In this document: one piece after another, positions 1-11,000 of the stretch
Layout: each line of letters begins with the position of its first letter
Numbering within the stretch: the stretch's first letter is position 1
Notes under the pieces: generated by a model
The model's input: the letters and a program-made list of their open reading frames with translations, nothing else
Told to the model about the DNA's origin: nothing
The model's database searches: none
Translations under genes and position numbers: made by a program
Assembly: GCF_036588685.1 (NCBI RefSeq)
Contig: NC_086374.1
Span: forward strand, 27,334,886 to 27,398,885
Length of the DNA stretch: 64,000 nt
DNA from: Mytilus trossulus
Taxonomy: Eukaryota > Mollusca > Bivalvia > Mytilida > Mytilidae
Reading direction: 5' to 3'

Positions 1-1122
1 CCTTCTTCGTCCTTACCTGAAAGAAAATTGTAACATCATAACAAAGGGCCAAGTGAGCTTTACTTATCACTTAGCGTCCGTCGTCGTTAACTTTTACATT
101 ATCTCCTCTGAAACTACTGGGCCAAATTTAATCAAACTTGACCACAATCATCATTGGGATATCTAGTTTTAAAAAATGTGTTCGGTAACCTGGCTAACCA
201 ACCAAGATGGCCACCATGGCTAAAATAGGACATAGGAGTAACATGTAGATGTTGGCTTATATTAACTCTGAAACCAAAGCATTTATGGCATATCTGACAT
301 GGGATAAAATTGTTTATCAAGTCAAAATCTAACTGCTCTGCCCTTTAGAGTAATTTTTACCAATTTTTCGCAATTTTTTGTAACCTTTTACAAAAATCTT
401 CTCCTCTGAATCTACTGGGCTAAATATAACCAAAATCATTATTAGGGTATCTTGTTTAAAAATGTGTGCGGTAACCCAGCCAACTAACAAAGATGGCCAC
501 CATGGCAAAAAATAGAACATAGGGGTAAAATGAGATTTTGGCTTACAACTCTGAAACCAAAGCATTTCAAGAAAATCTGAAAAGTGATTTAATTGTTTAT
601 CAAGTCAATCATTATCCTGAAATTATAAGATGAATTGGACAACTGGTTGTTGGGTTGCTGCCCCCAATTGGTAATTTTAATAAATTTTCCAGTAATTTTT
701 GGTTATTATCTTGAATACTATTATAGATAGAGATAAACTGTAAACAGCAATAATGTTCAACAAAGTAAGATCTACAAATATGTTAATACGAACAAAATGG
801 TCAATTGACCCCTTAAGGAGTTATTGCCCTTTATAGTAAATTGACCCCTTAAGGAGTTATTGCCCTTTATAGTCAATTTTAACAATTTTCATTCATTTGG
901 TAATTTTTTGTAAATTTTTACAAAATATTGTCCTCTAACTAAAGGGCCAAGTTTAATCTAGATAGAAAAAATTGTAAGAAGCAAAAATGTTAAGTAAAGG
1001 AAGATCTACAAACACATCACCATCACCCCAAAACACAATTTTGTCATGAATCCATCTGTGTACTTTGTTTAATATGCACATAGAGGAAGGTAAGCGACAC
1101 AGGCTCTTAAGAGCCTCTAGTT
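1..1122 (+). mobile_element. Family A Helentron-like repeat, 5' end outside window
   Basis: Non-coding repeat of the same family as 31327-33946 and 48794-51209. It begins inside the 5' hairpin region (GGGCCAAGTGAGCTT near 45) and contains two internal units marked by CTCCTCTGAAACTACTGGGCC-like and AAGATGGCCACCATGGC segments. It ends with the family's 3' hairpin (GGCTC, short loop, GAGCC) followed by CTCTAG and TT at 1115-1122. Short open frames on the minus strand here are repeat sequence, not genes. Assignment to Helitron/Helentron-like elements is inferred from end structure only. Confidence 0.75.
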
Positions 1123-1461
1123 TAAATCTTCATGTTATACTTAAAATGACACATATTTTTGAACAATGAAGAAACTTCTATATATATATACTATTAAAGC
1201 TGATACTACAAAATAGTAGTCTAAGACTGAAGGGTGAGACCGATTTCATTGAGCCACATCTCCTCTAAGTGAAACCATACAAAATTGGAAACATGTGTTC
1301 TACCGATTACGCAAGACTTCTTAAGAACTTATATATATATATCGAATGCATATTTCAGACAACTGATTATTATTCAATTGAATATTGATGGAAATGAAGG
1401 AACCATTTGAAATTCGAGGGGGGGGGGGGGGGGGGTGAAAATGAATTTGTCAGTCCCTTGC

Positions 1462-1603
1462 CAGAGGCGGATTTAGGGGGGGCGGCTTTTTGGGAAAAAA
1501 TTTGGTTGCTGATATAAGGAATCACTGAAGCGTGACTGGAGCGGGCCCCCTCTTAGGTCAGTCAGTGGGTCCCCACTTATGACAATTTCTGGATCAGCCA
1601 CTG
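1462..1603. mobile_element. Short TIR element (hAT-like MITE), 5 bp target duplication
   Basis: Starts CAGAGGCGGATTTAGG and ends CTGGATCAGCCACTG, which are imperfect inverted repeats. It is flanked by CTTGC at 1457-1461 and 1604-1608. It has no coding capacity. The related element at 55817-55971 has the same end motif and also a 5 bp duplication. An 18 bp G-run (1418-1435) lies just upstream. Confidence 0.65.
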
Positions 1604-1667
1604 CTTGCTTTAATGAAAATGAAAAATCTTGCTTCAATAGTGCAGAAAATGAATAATCTGTCCTGTC

Positions 1668-1869
1668 CTGGGGGGGGGGGGGCTAGGATGAAAAATTTTG
1701 TCCTGCATTTTTTTTTAGCTGTAATCTCTGTCCTGCCTTTTTATTTTTCACTCTGTTCAGTCCTGCCTTTTTTTTTAAAGTTTATCCTGACCTTTTTTTA
1801 CCTAAATTGTCGTCCTGACTTTTTTGCAAGTGTCTCATCCTGCTTTTTTTTTTTACTCAAAACTCCTGT
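1668..1869 (+). mobile_element. Remnant of Harbinger-like MITE, split by the 1870-4612 element
   Basis: G-run plus CTAGGATGAAAAATTTTG and then repeated TCCTGCC/T-run blocks. This matches the reverse complement of the interior of the intact MITE at 10369-10649. The sequence stops at ACTCCTGT (1862-1869) and resumes at ACTCCTGT (4613-4620), continuing to about 4640. The outer TIRs of this copy are lost on both sides. Confidence 0.7.
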
Positions 1870-1911
1870 ATGAAAGGCCAATCATGTCAAAAACCCGATA
1901 AAGTAACACGT

Positions 1912-2540
1912 TAACATTTAACGCGATAAAATCACATTTAACGCGATAAATACCGTTTTAACGCGTTAAAACAAGATTTTAACGCGTAAAGAAATCAATA
2001 TATTTAACGCGTTAAACTTTGCAATTATCAAGTTTGGGATTTAACCCGTAGGTGAAAAAAGACGTTTATCGAGATAAAATATCCGTCGCGCTGGCCACAT
2101 GTGTCATAATCAATCACATTTACGCGTTAAATTCAACATAATTACGTTGCTAAGATACATTACTTTAACACGTTTAAACATCATTTAACGCGTTAAAACA
2201 TCAATTAAAGCGATAAAACATTGTTGAACGCGATAACACATCGTTTAACGCGTTAAAACATTATTTAACGCGTTAAAATATTATTTAACGCGATAAAACA
2301 TCATTTTACGCGATAAAACATCGTTTAACGCGATAAATAAAGGCAACAGTAGTATACCGCTGTTCAAAACTCATAAATCCATGGACAAAAAACATCCTTT
2401 AACGCGTTATACATTATTAAACGCGTTAAAACATCATTTAACGCGTTAAAATATTCTTTAACGCGTTAAAAAATCATTAAACGCGTTGAAACATTGTTAA
2501 ACGCGAAAAAACATCGTTTAACGCGTAAAAACAGCGTTGG
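1912..2540. repeat. Left AACGCGTT array, about 20 bp period
   Basis: About twenty copies of a unit close to CATCATTTAACGCGTTAAAA. The period is exactly 20 bp over most of 2170-2340 and 2395-2540 and looser before that. The core is a perfect palindrome (TTTAACGCGTTAAA), with variants ending CGATAAA. It is part of the left arm of the TIR transposon. Confidence 0.85.
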
Positions 2541-2611
2541 ATGTAGTTTTGAAATAATATTGCTAACGAATACTATGAACTGTTCGCATCTTTTGGAATG
2601 CTATTTATTCC

Positions 2612-3073
2612 ATGTCCTTCATTATAAGCAAAAATTCGTTTTTACAAAATTTTCAATTTAAGATTGTTCATAGGATTTTACCATGTATTTCCTTTTTATA
2701 TAAATGTAAATTAAAAGAAACTGAACTATGCACATTTTGTTCAGAAGTAAGAGAAAATATTTTTCACATTTTTTGGGAATGTAATGTAACACAAAACTTC
2801 TGGTTATCCATTGTAGATTGGATAAGAAATTATGAAATCTTCTTGCCTTTTAGTGCAAAAGAAGTCATTTTAGGTGTGTCAGAGGATTCTGTCAACAGTA
2901 AAACAGTTAACAATATCTTGTTGTTACTTAAATACAAGAATATATACAAATGTAAATGTAAGAGTTTATTTCCCACAAAATATGGTGGGACAGAATATTT
3001 AAAGTATCGGATTAAAATAGAAAAATACTCTTTATGTTTCTTAACCCCTACACAAAAAAATAAAAATGGATAA
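2612..3073 (+). pseudogene. LINE ORF2 C-terminal fragment (zf-RVT region)
   Basis: A 153-residue frame carries the zinc-binding C-terminal module typical of LINE reverse transcriptases: a hydrophobic FKIVHRILP stretch, then C-x2-C-x8-H-x4-C (LCTFC ... HIFWEC), then aromatic residues. No reverse-transcriptase or endonuclease core precedes it, so this is a 5'-truncated fragment. It probably ends close to the original ORF end, followed by an A-rich run. It lies between the two AACGCGTT arrays and so was carried by, or inserted into, the TIR transposon. L1/Tx1-type origin is a guess from the spacing pattern. Confidence 0.65.
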
Positions 3074-3724
3074 GAAGTGGCAATTGTTAGAAGCAGCATT
3101 CAATTAACACAATCAATTGCAATATTTATATCTTATGATTTAATCGATCTTACAAGTATTGATTAACTTTTTATACTTTGTGTCTAATACTGTAGTATGT
3201 AATTTCACATGTTTCATCTTAAAAAATAAAATAATTACCAAAACAAAGGGTCTTAAAAAAGACCAGTATATATGACCATTGAAACAGGAAAACAAACGAT
3301 CTGATCTAAAAAAAAATGATAAACACTAATGAAGCACATAAAAATGACAACCACGGTACCAGATACCTGACTTAGGACAGGTGCAAACAAATGCAACGTG
3401 TTTAAACGTTTAAATAGGCACCAACTTGAAACAATAGTGTAATATCACAACGTAGGAAGACACACTTTAAAATGTCAACTGAAATGGCTTTACTCAATCA
3501 AATGACATATTAAAAAAAAAACTAATGAAGATAACCTGAACGAATAAATTTGTTCTATTACTCAATGTAAATACTAAATAAAACAATGGGTTTAGAGTCG
3601 AACAATATCAGAAAGACACTCATGAACTTGAACAAAATTCAGGACTGATAACGGACAGAAAACGGACGGAGAGAGAGACAGTCTTTTTCAGCTTTACAGG
3701 AAGGGCATTAATAATAGCGCCCAA

Positions 3725-3728
<4 letters not shown>

Positions 3729-3756
<28 letters not shown>
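3729..3756 (+). repeat. Poly-G tract, 28 G
   Basis: Uninterrupted G-run inside the transposon interior, able in principle to form a G-quadruplex and prone to sequencing length error. Shorter G or C runs occur at 1418-1435, 1670-1682, 25709-25721, 26575-26585 and 55941-55954, mostly within or beside MITEs. Confidence 0.9.
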
Positions 3757-3760
<4 letters not shown>

Positions 3761-4204
3761 ATAATCTGTTCTCCGAAAAAAAAAGCCTCGGTTATCTGAC
3801 AGCCAGTCGTGTAACAATATCCGATTGTAATGTTTAACTGAGGTATGGTTGATAAATATAGTAAAGATATGTCATGTGTTTCACCATTTGCAGAAAAAGA
3901 ACTTCACTTTTAAAGACTTATGCTAGTATACGTCAAACTACCATAGTTTATGATAAACCCTAATGTCAGATACATACATCAAAAGATGCAAAAAAGACCA
4001 AGTAAAGTATCTGAAAAACCTGACATATAAAAAGAATTTATTCAAGACGAAGCGTAAAGACAGGTTGATAAATGTTAATTCTTGATGGCCTATTAATAAA
4101 CACGATCAGTTCATATATATACATATGAAAAGTAAGCTTAGATTAAATTAAACGTTGCTTTTAACACGTTACACTAGCTTTTTAAAACACTGTAAAATTG
4201 CAAG

Positions 4205-4580
4205 TAATGAGTTAAAGATTCATTTAACGCGTTGGAGTTGTATTTAACGCGTTGGAGTTGTATTTAACGCGTTAAACCTTCATTTAACGCGTTATTTCTT
4301 ATTTAAACGCGATAAGTAGTTAATGACGATGATATTAAAAATGTGCTGAAAATCATTAAACTTTATCGCGTTAATTGACAAAGTTATGACACATGTGGCC
4401 ATTTCATTTAATAAGTTTCAAGTAAAATCTGACGTCTTAAATCGTTGTTATGGCGAAAGATGAAAGTATTTTCGGTAATTTTAAATATTTAAATAACGCG
4501 TTAAAAAATATTTTAACGCGTTAAAACTGTATTTATCGTGTTGAATGTGATTTTGTCGCGTTAAATTTTAACGCGTTACT
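4205..4580. repeat. Right AACGCGTT array
   Basis: About ten units with the same AACGCGTT core, such as TATTTAACGCGTTGGAGTTG twice near 4228-4270, followed by more diverged units up to the right terminal repeat. It is the counterpart of the array at 1912-2540. Spacing is less regular, which suggests the two arms diverged independently. Confidence 0.8.
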
Positions 4581-4854
4581 TTATCGGGTTTTTGACATGA
4601 ACGGCCTTTCATACTCCTGTCCCGACTATTTTTTTCCAAATTTCATTTGTATTGAATTTACTACAACATTGTGTAAAATACAAACAGTTCTTTTCTCACA
4701 ATTTTTATAGAAAATGTAATTTATTTAAACTTGTTGAAATGAACATTAACAAGTACTCGTCAATGCTATCTGTGTTTTTGTTAGATGTAATCTATTTATA
4801 TCCATCTGTACTGTTACACTACTGTCCCAAGTTAGGGGAGGTTTGCGCTTTCAA

Positions 4855-5035
4855 ACAAGTTTAACCCTGCCACAATCTGCATGTGCCTGTCCAAAGTCAG
4901 GTGCCAGTAACTCAGTGGTTGTTGTTTTTGCTGTAATTCACCTCTTTATTTTGCGTTCATTAATTTTACATAAATGAGGCCATTAGTTATCTTGTTTGAA
5001 TTGTTTTACCTTGTCATTTCAGACCCTTTTTGTGT
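4855..5035 (+). repeat. SINE-like repeat, truncated
   Basis: Shares GTCAGG-GCC-GTAA-TCAGTGGTTGTTG and ACATAAATGAGGCC segments with the longer copy at 7495-7768. It lies just downstream of the C2orf69 homologue's stop codon, and its antisense strand supplies a possible poly(A) signal for that gene. Confidence 0.6.
4945..4950 (-). terminator. Candidate poly(A) signal of the C2orf69 homologue
   Basis: TTTATT on the plus strand reads AATAAA on the minus strand, about 130 bases past the stop codon at 5080. It lies within a SINE-like repeat. No cleavage site can be confirmed from sequence alone. Confidence 0.35.
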
Positions 5036-5079
5036 CTTAATATAATGAAATATGGGTAATAGATACATGAACTACACAA

Positions 5080-8000
5080 CTAAAATTCTGTTAAAATTGA
5101 AAAATGAAGGTCAAGTGATCCTGGTTCATCAAAGTGATGTCTTGTTTCTGTTACATTTGCCTTGAATGCCTTTAATTTCTGAATAAATTTCCTTTGTTCT
5201 TTTCCAATCCAAGGTCTATTTATATCCTTAATTTGATATGGTGTTATATGAACAAACAACTCTATCGTGGTTGATGCGATTTTCTGTAAAACAAATTCAC
5301 TTGTGATCCATGTGTCTTGACGTCCATTGTGTCCAGCGTCAAGCCAGTATACAGATTTTATTTTGGATACAAAGTCTGATGTTTCTGGTGATAAAGGTTT
5401 TGTGGCAACCTCAAACAATACCTGATTCAATGGAACACAACCTTTACTAAAACCAACAAAAGACACAGGTAACTCTGCCGAACATCCAATGACTTGTCTT
5501 GTATCACACTTCTCACTACTTTTATCTAAATCACAGGCTTGTCTGTTTTGATACAGTTCTAAGGCTTTGGAGTAAAGTTTTGACAAATGAGTTAAACCAT
5601 TTGAATTTGTATATGTAAATAACATTGGAATGCCGTCTTGATCAAATTCAACAAAGTTTGAGTAGATACTAAAAGTATTCAACAACATTTCCTTTGGTTT
5701 TATAACTATTATTAAACTATCTTCAAATCTCTTTGCAAGAATTCTCGCTGTTGACTCTAGATTCCAATGAAGATATAAGTTATTTGTTCTGTGTTGACTC
5801 ATTATCTCTGGGTAATTCTGAAATTATAAGAAAAGCAAGTGATCTTATTTAGTTGTATGGTCTGTAAAATCTCAAAGAATCTTAAAATATGGTTCATTCA
5901 CAAAATCACAAAATACTTTATCAAAGCAATTGTACCAAATGCTTATTTTTATAAATTTAAACAAAAGATATATTTCAAGTTGAGTTTTAGTCTTAATTTT
6001 AGGAATTAAGGCTAAAAAAATCAAAGTGCTTGAAAGCACTGAAGGGTAATAAAAATTGCTGGGAATAAAAATTGAACTGCATTGTATACAAAGGAAGATA
6101 ACTCTGATTTCTAAATATTACTATAAATAACACCATGAAACTCTTAGAATGGTCTGCTAGTACTAGATTCATGTTGTATAATTTTCTTGACAAGTATTGT
6201 TAAACAAATACACATTTGAATAACATGAATATCTGAGTATAAAATTGAGAATGGAAATGGCAAATATGTCAATACCAAAGACCAGATAACAGCCGAAGGC
6301 CACCAATGGGTCTTCAATGGTGAGTATGTAAACATGGATTAATTTCTTAATATGTTCATTGATGAAATCTGTAGAATGTTGTGATAAATGAACTGTTTTT
6401 TTTCTCTTCACAAAAGTAGTGATAAAGTCTAGAAAATGGATAACTACCTAACTAACCAGACATTATATATAACAAATGTATAAGGGTTTTGATTGCTGTG
6501 GTACTTTATCACAAAAACCAAAACATAGAGAAGTCATTATCATGATTATACCGATAAATTTAAATTTAATTTTACAAACAGTACCAATTACACTCATTTA
6601 ATATTGACTTGATATATTTCATCTGAATATTATTCTAATTATAGGCATACTTCAGTACTACACTAGTCATCAAGCATCGATACATTTCACAAATTAAATT
6701 TATCTGTATTTAATATGTCATCAAATCCTCCAAAGTTAATCTACATTACCGGTATTCATAATTTTAGCATGGGGATGGATCAGCCTGGGGCTGGAACAAA
6801 CGTGGTACATATTGACTTGCTATAGATTATCTTGTAGAATTCTAGTCAAATAGGCACCTAGTCAATTTGGCACCTGGTTAAATCAGCACCAATGTTAGAT
6901 ATATATTCAATATATGTTTTTTTCAGTTTTTTAGGCAAAAAGATTAAAATCAAGAATGAGTTCAAATATTGACCTATTTTCCAGCATTTTTGGGGAGTTT
7001 CTGTGTGGATTTTTTAATGTTTGCAACTTAATGTGTATTCAAGGAGCTTCACAGTATTGGATATTTTTGTGCATGCTTCTCGCTCATAATTCTTTTAAGA
7101 ATGGCATTAATATCTATTTATGTTTTTTATGATAATATTGTATTTGTGTATATTAATGCTGGTGGTGGTGAGAGGTTTATAAACTATCTATCTATCTTCA
7201 ATCAGTTGAGCATTTTGCAGTTTAATGCTAATTATTTTACATACAAGTTTAATTTAAGACTAGAACACACCCACGAAATCGCGGGCATTCAGAGCGTAGT
7301 TTAAAGTATGTAAAGTGTTGTTGGAAGAATTTTGTAAAATTTTAATGACTGGAGAATTTCAGCAAATAAGTCATAGGTTATTGGGGACAGGAAAATGCTT
7401 TTTTTTTGTCCGTCCTCCTTTATTTCCAATATCCCATTTTTTGGTTTTCTATCAATTTCAATATGAACATACATTTAGTATGTAATGAACATTCAAGTAA
7501 GGAGCCTGTAATTCAGTGGTTGTTGTTTGTTTATGTGATACATATTTGTTTTTCGTTAATTTTTTTGTACATAAATAAGGCCGCTAGTTTTTTGGTTTCA
7601 ATTGTTTTTACATTGTCAGTTCAGGGCCTTTTAAAGCTGAGTATGCGGTATGGGCTTTTCTCGTTGTTGAAGGTTGTACGGTAACCTATAATTGTTTATA
7701 TCTGTGTCTTATTGGTCTCTTTTGGAGAGTTGTCTTAACATGGCAATCATACCACATCTTTTTTTTTGTAATCAATGAATATTGTAAAAGATTTAATGAC
7801 TGGAGAATTTCAGAAAAGGTATCAAAAGTTCACATGCATATTTTTAGCGCTTATCATTCATTACTATATAACACAGGCACTTGTTTCTATCCATTGGAAG
7901 AACCACTGGAAGAACCACTATCAACGTTGATAGTGGTTCTTCCAATGCATAGAAACAAGTGCCTGTGCTATATAAATATGGTGTCTTTACTTTCAATTTT

Positions 8001-11000
8001 AAGTTTACTAATCGATCCATACTGTGGTCATTGAAATATAATTATACAGACCCTCTCTATTTAATAAACTCTGTGACTGCCGTGGATAGTAAATTTGAAA
8101 ATGATAGCAGATCGAATTCTTTATGTTTTGTATATGTATGTTCAAAGTATACAGGAAAACGCAAACCGGACATCTAATCTGACTTAAAATTTCGTCCAAT
8201 GACGGGACAATATCCGGATGCCTTTTTTCACGTTTTTCTCCAAAAATAATTCAATCTTAATAATCATATGAATGGATGACAAATGGCACTATGCACTGTA
8301 CCTGTAGGACACAGAGGCGTGTTGCGCAATTAATTGTGGAAAGAAGAGAAGCGACACCAAAAATGAGGTCTTCTCGTTTAATAGTATAGATGTGAGTGAC
8401 CCGATCATAGTTTTTCCTTTTGTTGTTCTAATTTTTTCATCGTAATTAAAGATCACTAAACAACAGATTGATTTTTATTATTTTTTTGTAGAAAAGACAG
8501 CAATAACTACCATACATGTGATGGATTGTGAAACTCAGATCAGGAGATTTGGAAATTTTGGTCAGGAGATTAGGACTCAGATCAGGAGGTTTTTTATCGA
8601 CAAAAATTTTGTCGTAAATCAAATCAGGAACATACTGTTCCCAGATCAAATGAAACGGTATGATGTAGAAATGGTGTTTTTCTTCAAATTTCCACCAAAT
8701 TGTAATATGTTTATAGTACCCTTATTGCCTTTCTATTTAAATGAATCTGTTTTTTGTTTGGTTTTGTTTTGTTTTGTTTTTGATAATTGAGTATTCACTG
8801 CTTGCAAATAAATCATTATATTTATTTATCTGATCTGTATAGATTTGTATTCATGTCTTCATCTCCTTATCATTGGTAACTATATAGACAAATAAAAAAG
8901 AAATATGCTATACATGTATGATGTATATTTGCAACATGATAAATTAATTAATAAGAAAAATAACAAACACTAACAGTATTGCAAGGTTTTAAAGCTTTAT
9001 GAAAGTCATATTTCTACAAAACTTAAAAAAACAAACAAAAAAAAAACACTCACAAGTGTGAAATGTTTTGCTATGTTTTGTTAACTATATTAATTAAATC
9101 TTATATACTGACTAAAACGATTCCCAGCCTCAAAGTTTACTAGATGATAAACCTAACTGGGACTGAATTTTTTTTTTTATCTATATTGAAAAACTATCCG
9201 AGCTTGCCAGGATTGGAACCTGAAATTTTCTATTTTTTTTATTTTTTTTATCTTGTACTAAATGTACTTGTTATATAATTTTGGTGAGAGACCAGAAGGG
9301 ATATACAATGTAGTTATGATACTGTTGTCAGGTCATTAAAGATTGCATATTTTGGCTTTAATATTGAATCACTTATAGGGTCTTTGCATCAGAACTTAAA
9401 CACATTTATTTTTAAAAAAAACAGTTGTTGGCATGACACACTGTGACAGGTTATGTTCTTCTCATAAACTTAATGATAGTATGATACTAAACCCCTAACA
9501 GGAGGAATTGTGCTTGATATTCATAAGATGAAGATATAATCTTTCAATCAGTTTAATTGAGTTCTGGAGCTGGCATGTCAGTTAACTGCTAGCAGTCTGT
9601 TGTTATTGACATGTATTATTGTCATTTTATTTATTTTATTTTGTTACATCTTTTGACATCAGACTCGGACTTCTCTTGAACTGAATTTTAATATGCGTAT
9701 TGTTATGCCTTTACTTTTCTACATTGGCTAGAGGTGTAAGGGGAGGGTTGATATCTTATAAACATGTTTAACCCCGCCGCAATTTTGGCTTGTCCCAAGT
9801 CAGGAGCCTCTGGCCTTTGTTAGTCTTGTTAAGTTGTATGATTTTTAATTTTAGTTTCTTGTGTAAAATTCAGATGTAAGTATGACATCCATTATCACTG
9901 TTTTGGTATACATATTTTTTAGGGGGCAGCTGAAGGACACATACGGGTGGGGGAATTCTTGCTACATTGAAGACCCCTTGGTGGCCTTCGGCTGTTGTCT
10001 GCTCTATGGTCAGGTTGTTGTCGCTTTGACATATTCACCATTTCCTTTCTCAATTTTATTAGTGGGTCTTTCTTTTCTCTTCATTGTAATCATTTTGTAA
10101 TCATTTGTACCAAATTTGACTTTTGATTATTCTGTCTGTAATGGGTGTCTTTAATGACAATAAAATATATTTGATTTGATTTGTACATGTGGCTGTAGAT
10201 TGTGTAATTGATTGTTTAAGAAAAGTTTCAATTTTTTTATATTATAAAAGAACACTGAACTGTGACTGTCCAATGACTTAAGCTTTGGTCACACCTTACC
10301 GGATAGCTGGAACGGACGCCTAACTGATAACTTTTTTTCAATCCGTTCATATCTGTTCTTATCCGTTAGGGAGCTACCATTTGATTTTTATGGGGGGGCT
10401 AGGATGAAATTTGAAAAAAATAGGCAGGACAGGAGTTTTGAGTAAAAAAAAAAGACAGGATCAGCATCTTGGCAAAAAAAAAAAGGCAGGATGACAATTT
10501 GGGTAAAAAAAGTCAGGATAAACTAGTAAAAAAAAAAGGCAGGACCGAATAGAGTAAAAAATAAAAAGGCAGGACAGAGATTACAACTAAAAAAAAAGCA
10601 GGACAAAATTTTTCATCCTAGCCCCCATAAAAATCAAATGGTAGCTCCCTTAGGTGTCCGTCCATTTCTGTTAGGCGCCGTCCATATCCTTTGCATGTCT
10701 GTTAAGCGTAGGTTTTATCCATCGATGTCCTTTCTGTCTGTTAGATAATTTTGAGCATGTTCAAAACTTTGAAGGGACGTCCAACAAATAAAATATCCAT
10801 TTGACGTCTGTTAGGCGTCCGTTTTGTACGGTACTCATCCGTTTTGTTTCTGTTACGTGTCCGTTATATATCTGTTGGAGGTCTGGCAGATAAATGCACT
10901 AACAGAATTCTAACGGACGTCTAACGGATAAAACAGATGTTGAACGAATGTGAAACTACTTCTACCAGACGTATATAACGGATAAAATGGATGATGAACG

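Larger units (their letters stand above)
1870..4612. mobile_element. 2.74 kb TIR transposon with AACGCGTT arrays
   Basis: The left end ATGAAAGGCC and right end GGCCTTTCAT are exact inverted repeats. The match continues inward through CATGTCAAAAACCCGATAAA with only a few mismatches. An 8 bp target duplication ACTCCTGT lies at 1862-1869 and 4613-4620. The pre-insertion sequence is confirmed by the homologous MITE at 10369-10649, where that octamer occurs once. Both ends carry arrays of the palindromic core AACGCGTT. The middle holds a LINE protein fragment and unique AT-rich DNA. No transposase is visible, so it is non-autonomous. An 8 bp duplication fits hAT, P or Mutator-like transposases, but I cannot choose among them. 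Confidence 0.8.

Noticed and set aside
2170..2540. Regular 20 bp palindromic repeats looking like a CRISPR array
   Set aside because: There are no unique spacers, the organism is an animal, and the array lies inside a TIR transposon.
2830..3099. Minus-strand frame opposite the LINE fragment
   Set aside because: The plus strand has the recognisable Cys/His module; the antisense frame is a shadow.
5999..6411. Small minus-strand frames downstream in the C2orf69 intron
   Set aside because: They coincide with the reversed Penelope-like tail and AT-rich DNA.
9125..9215. tRNA-like sequence on the minus strand
   Set aside because: Only a B box-like GGTTCCAATCC is visible; no A box at the right distance and no cloverleaf.
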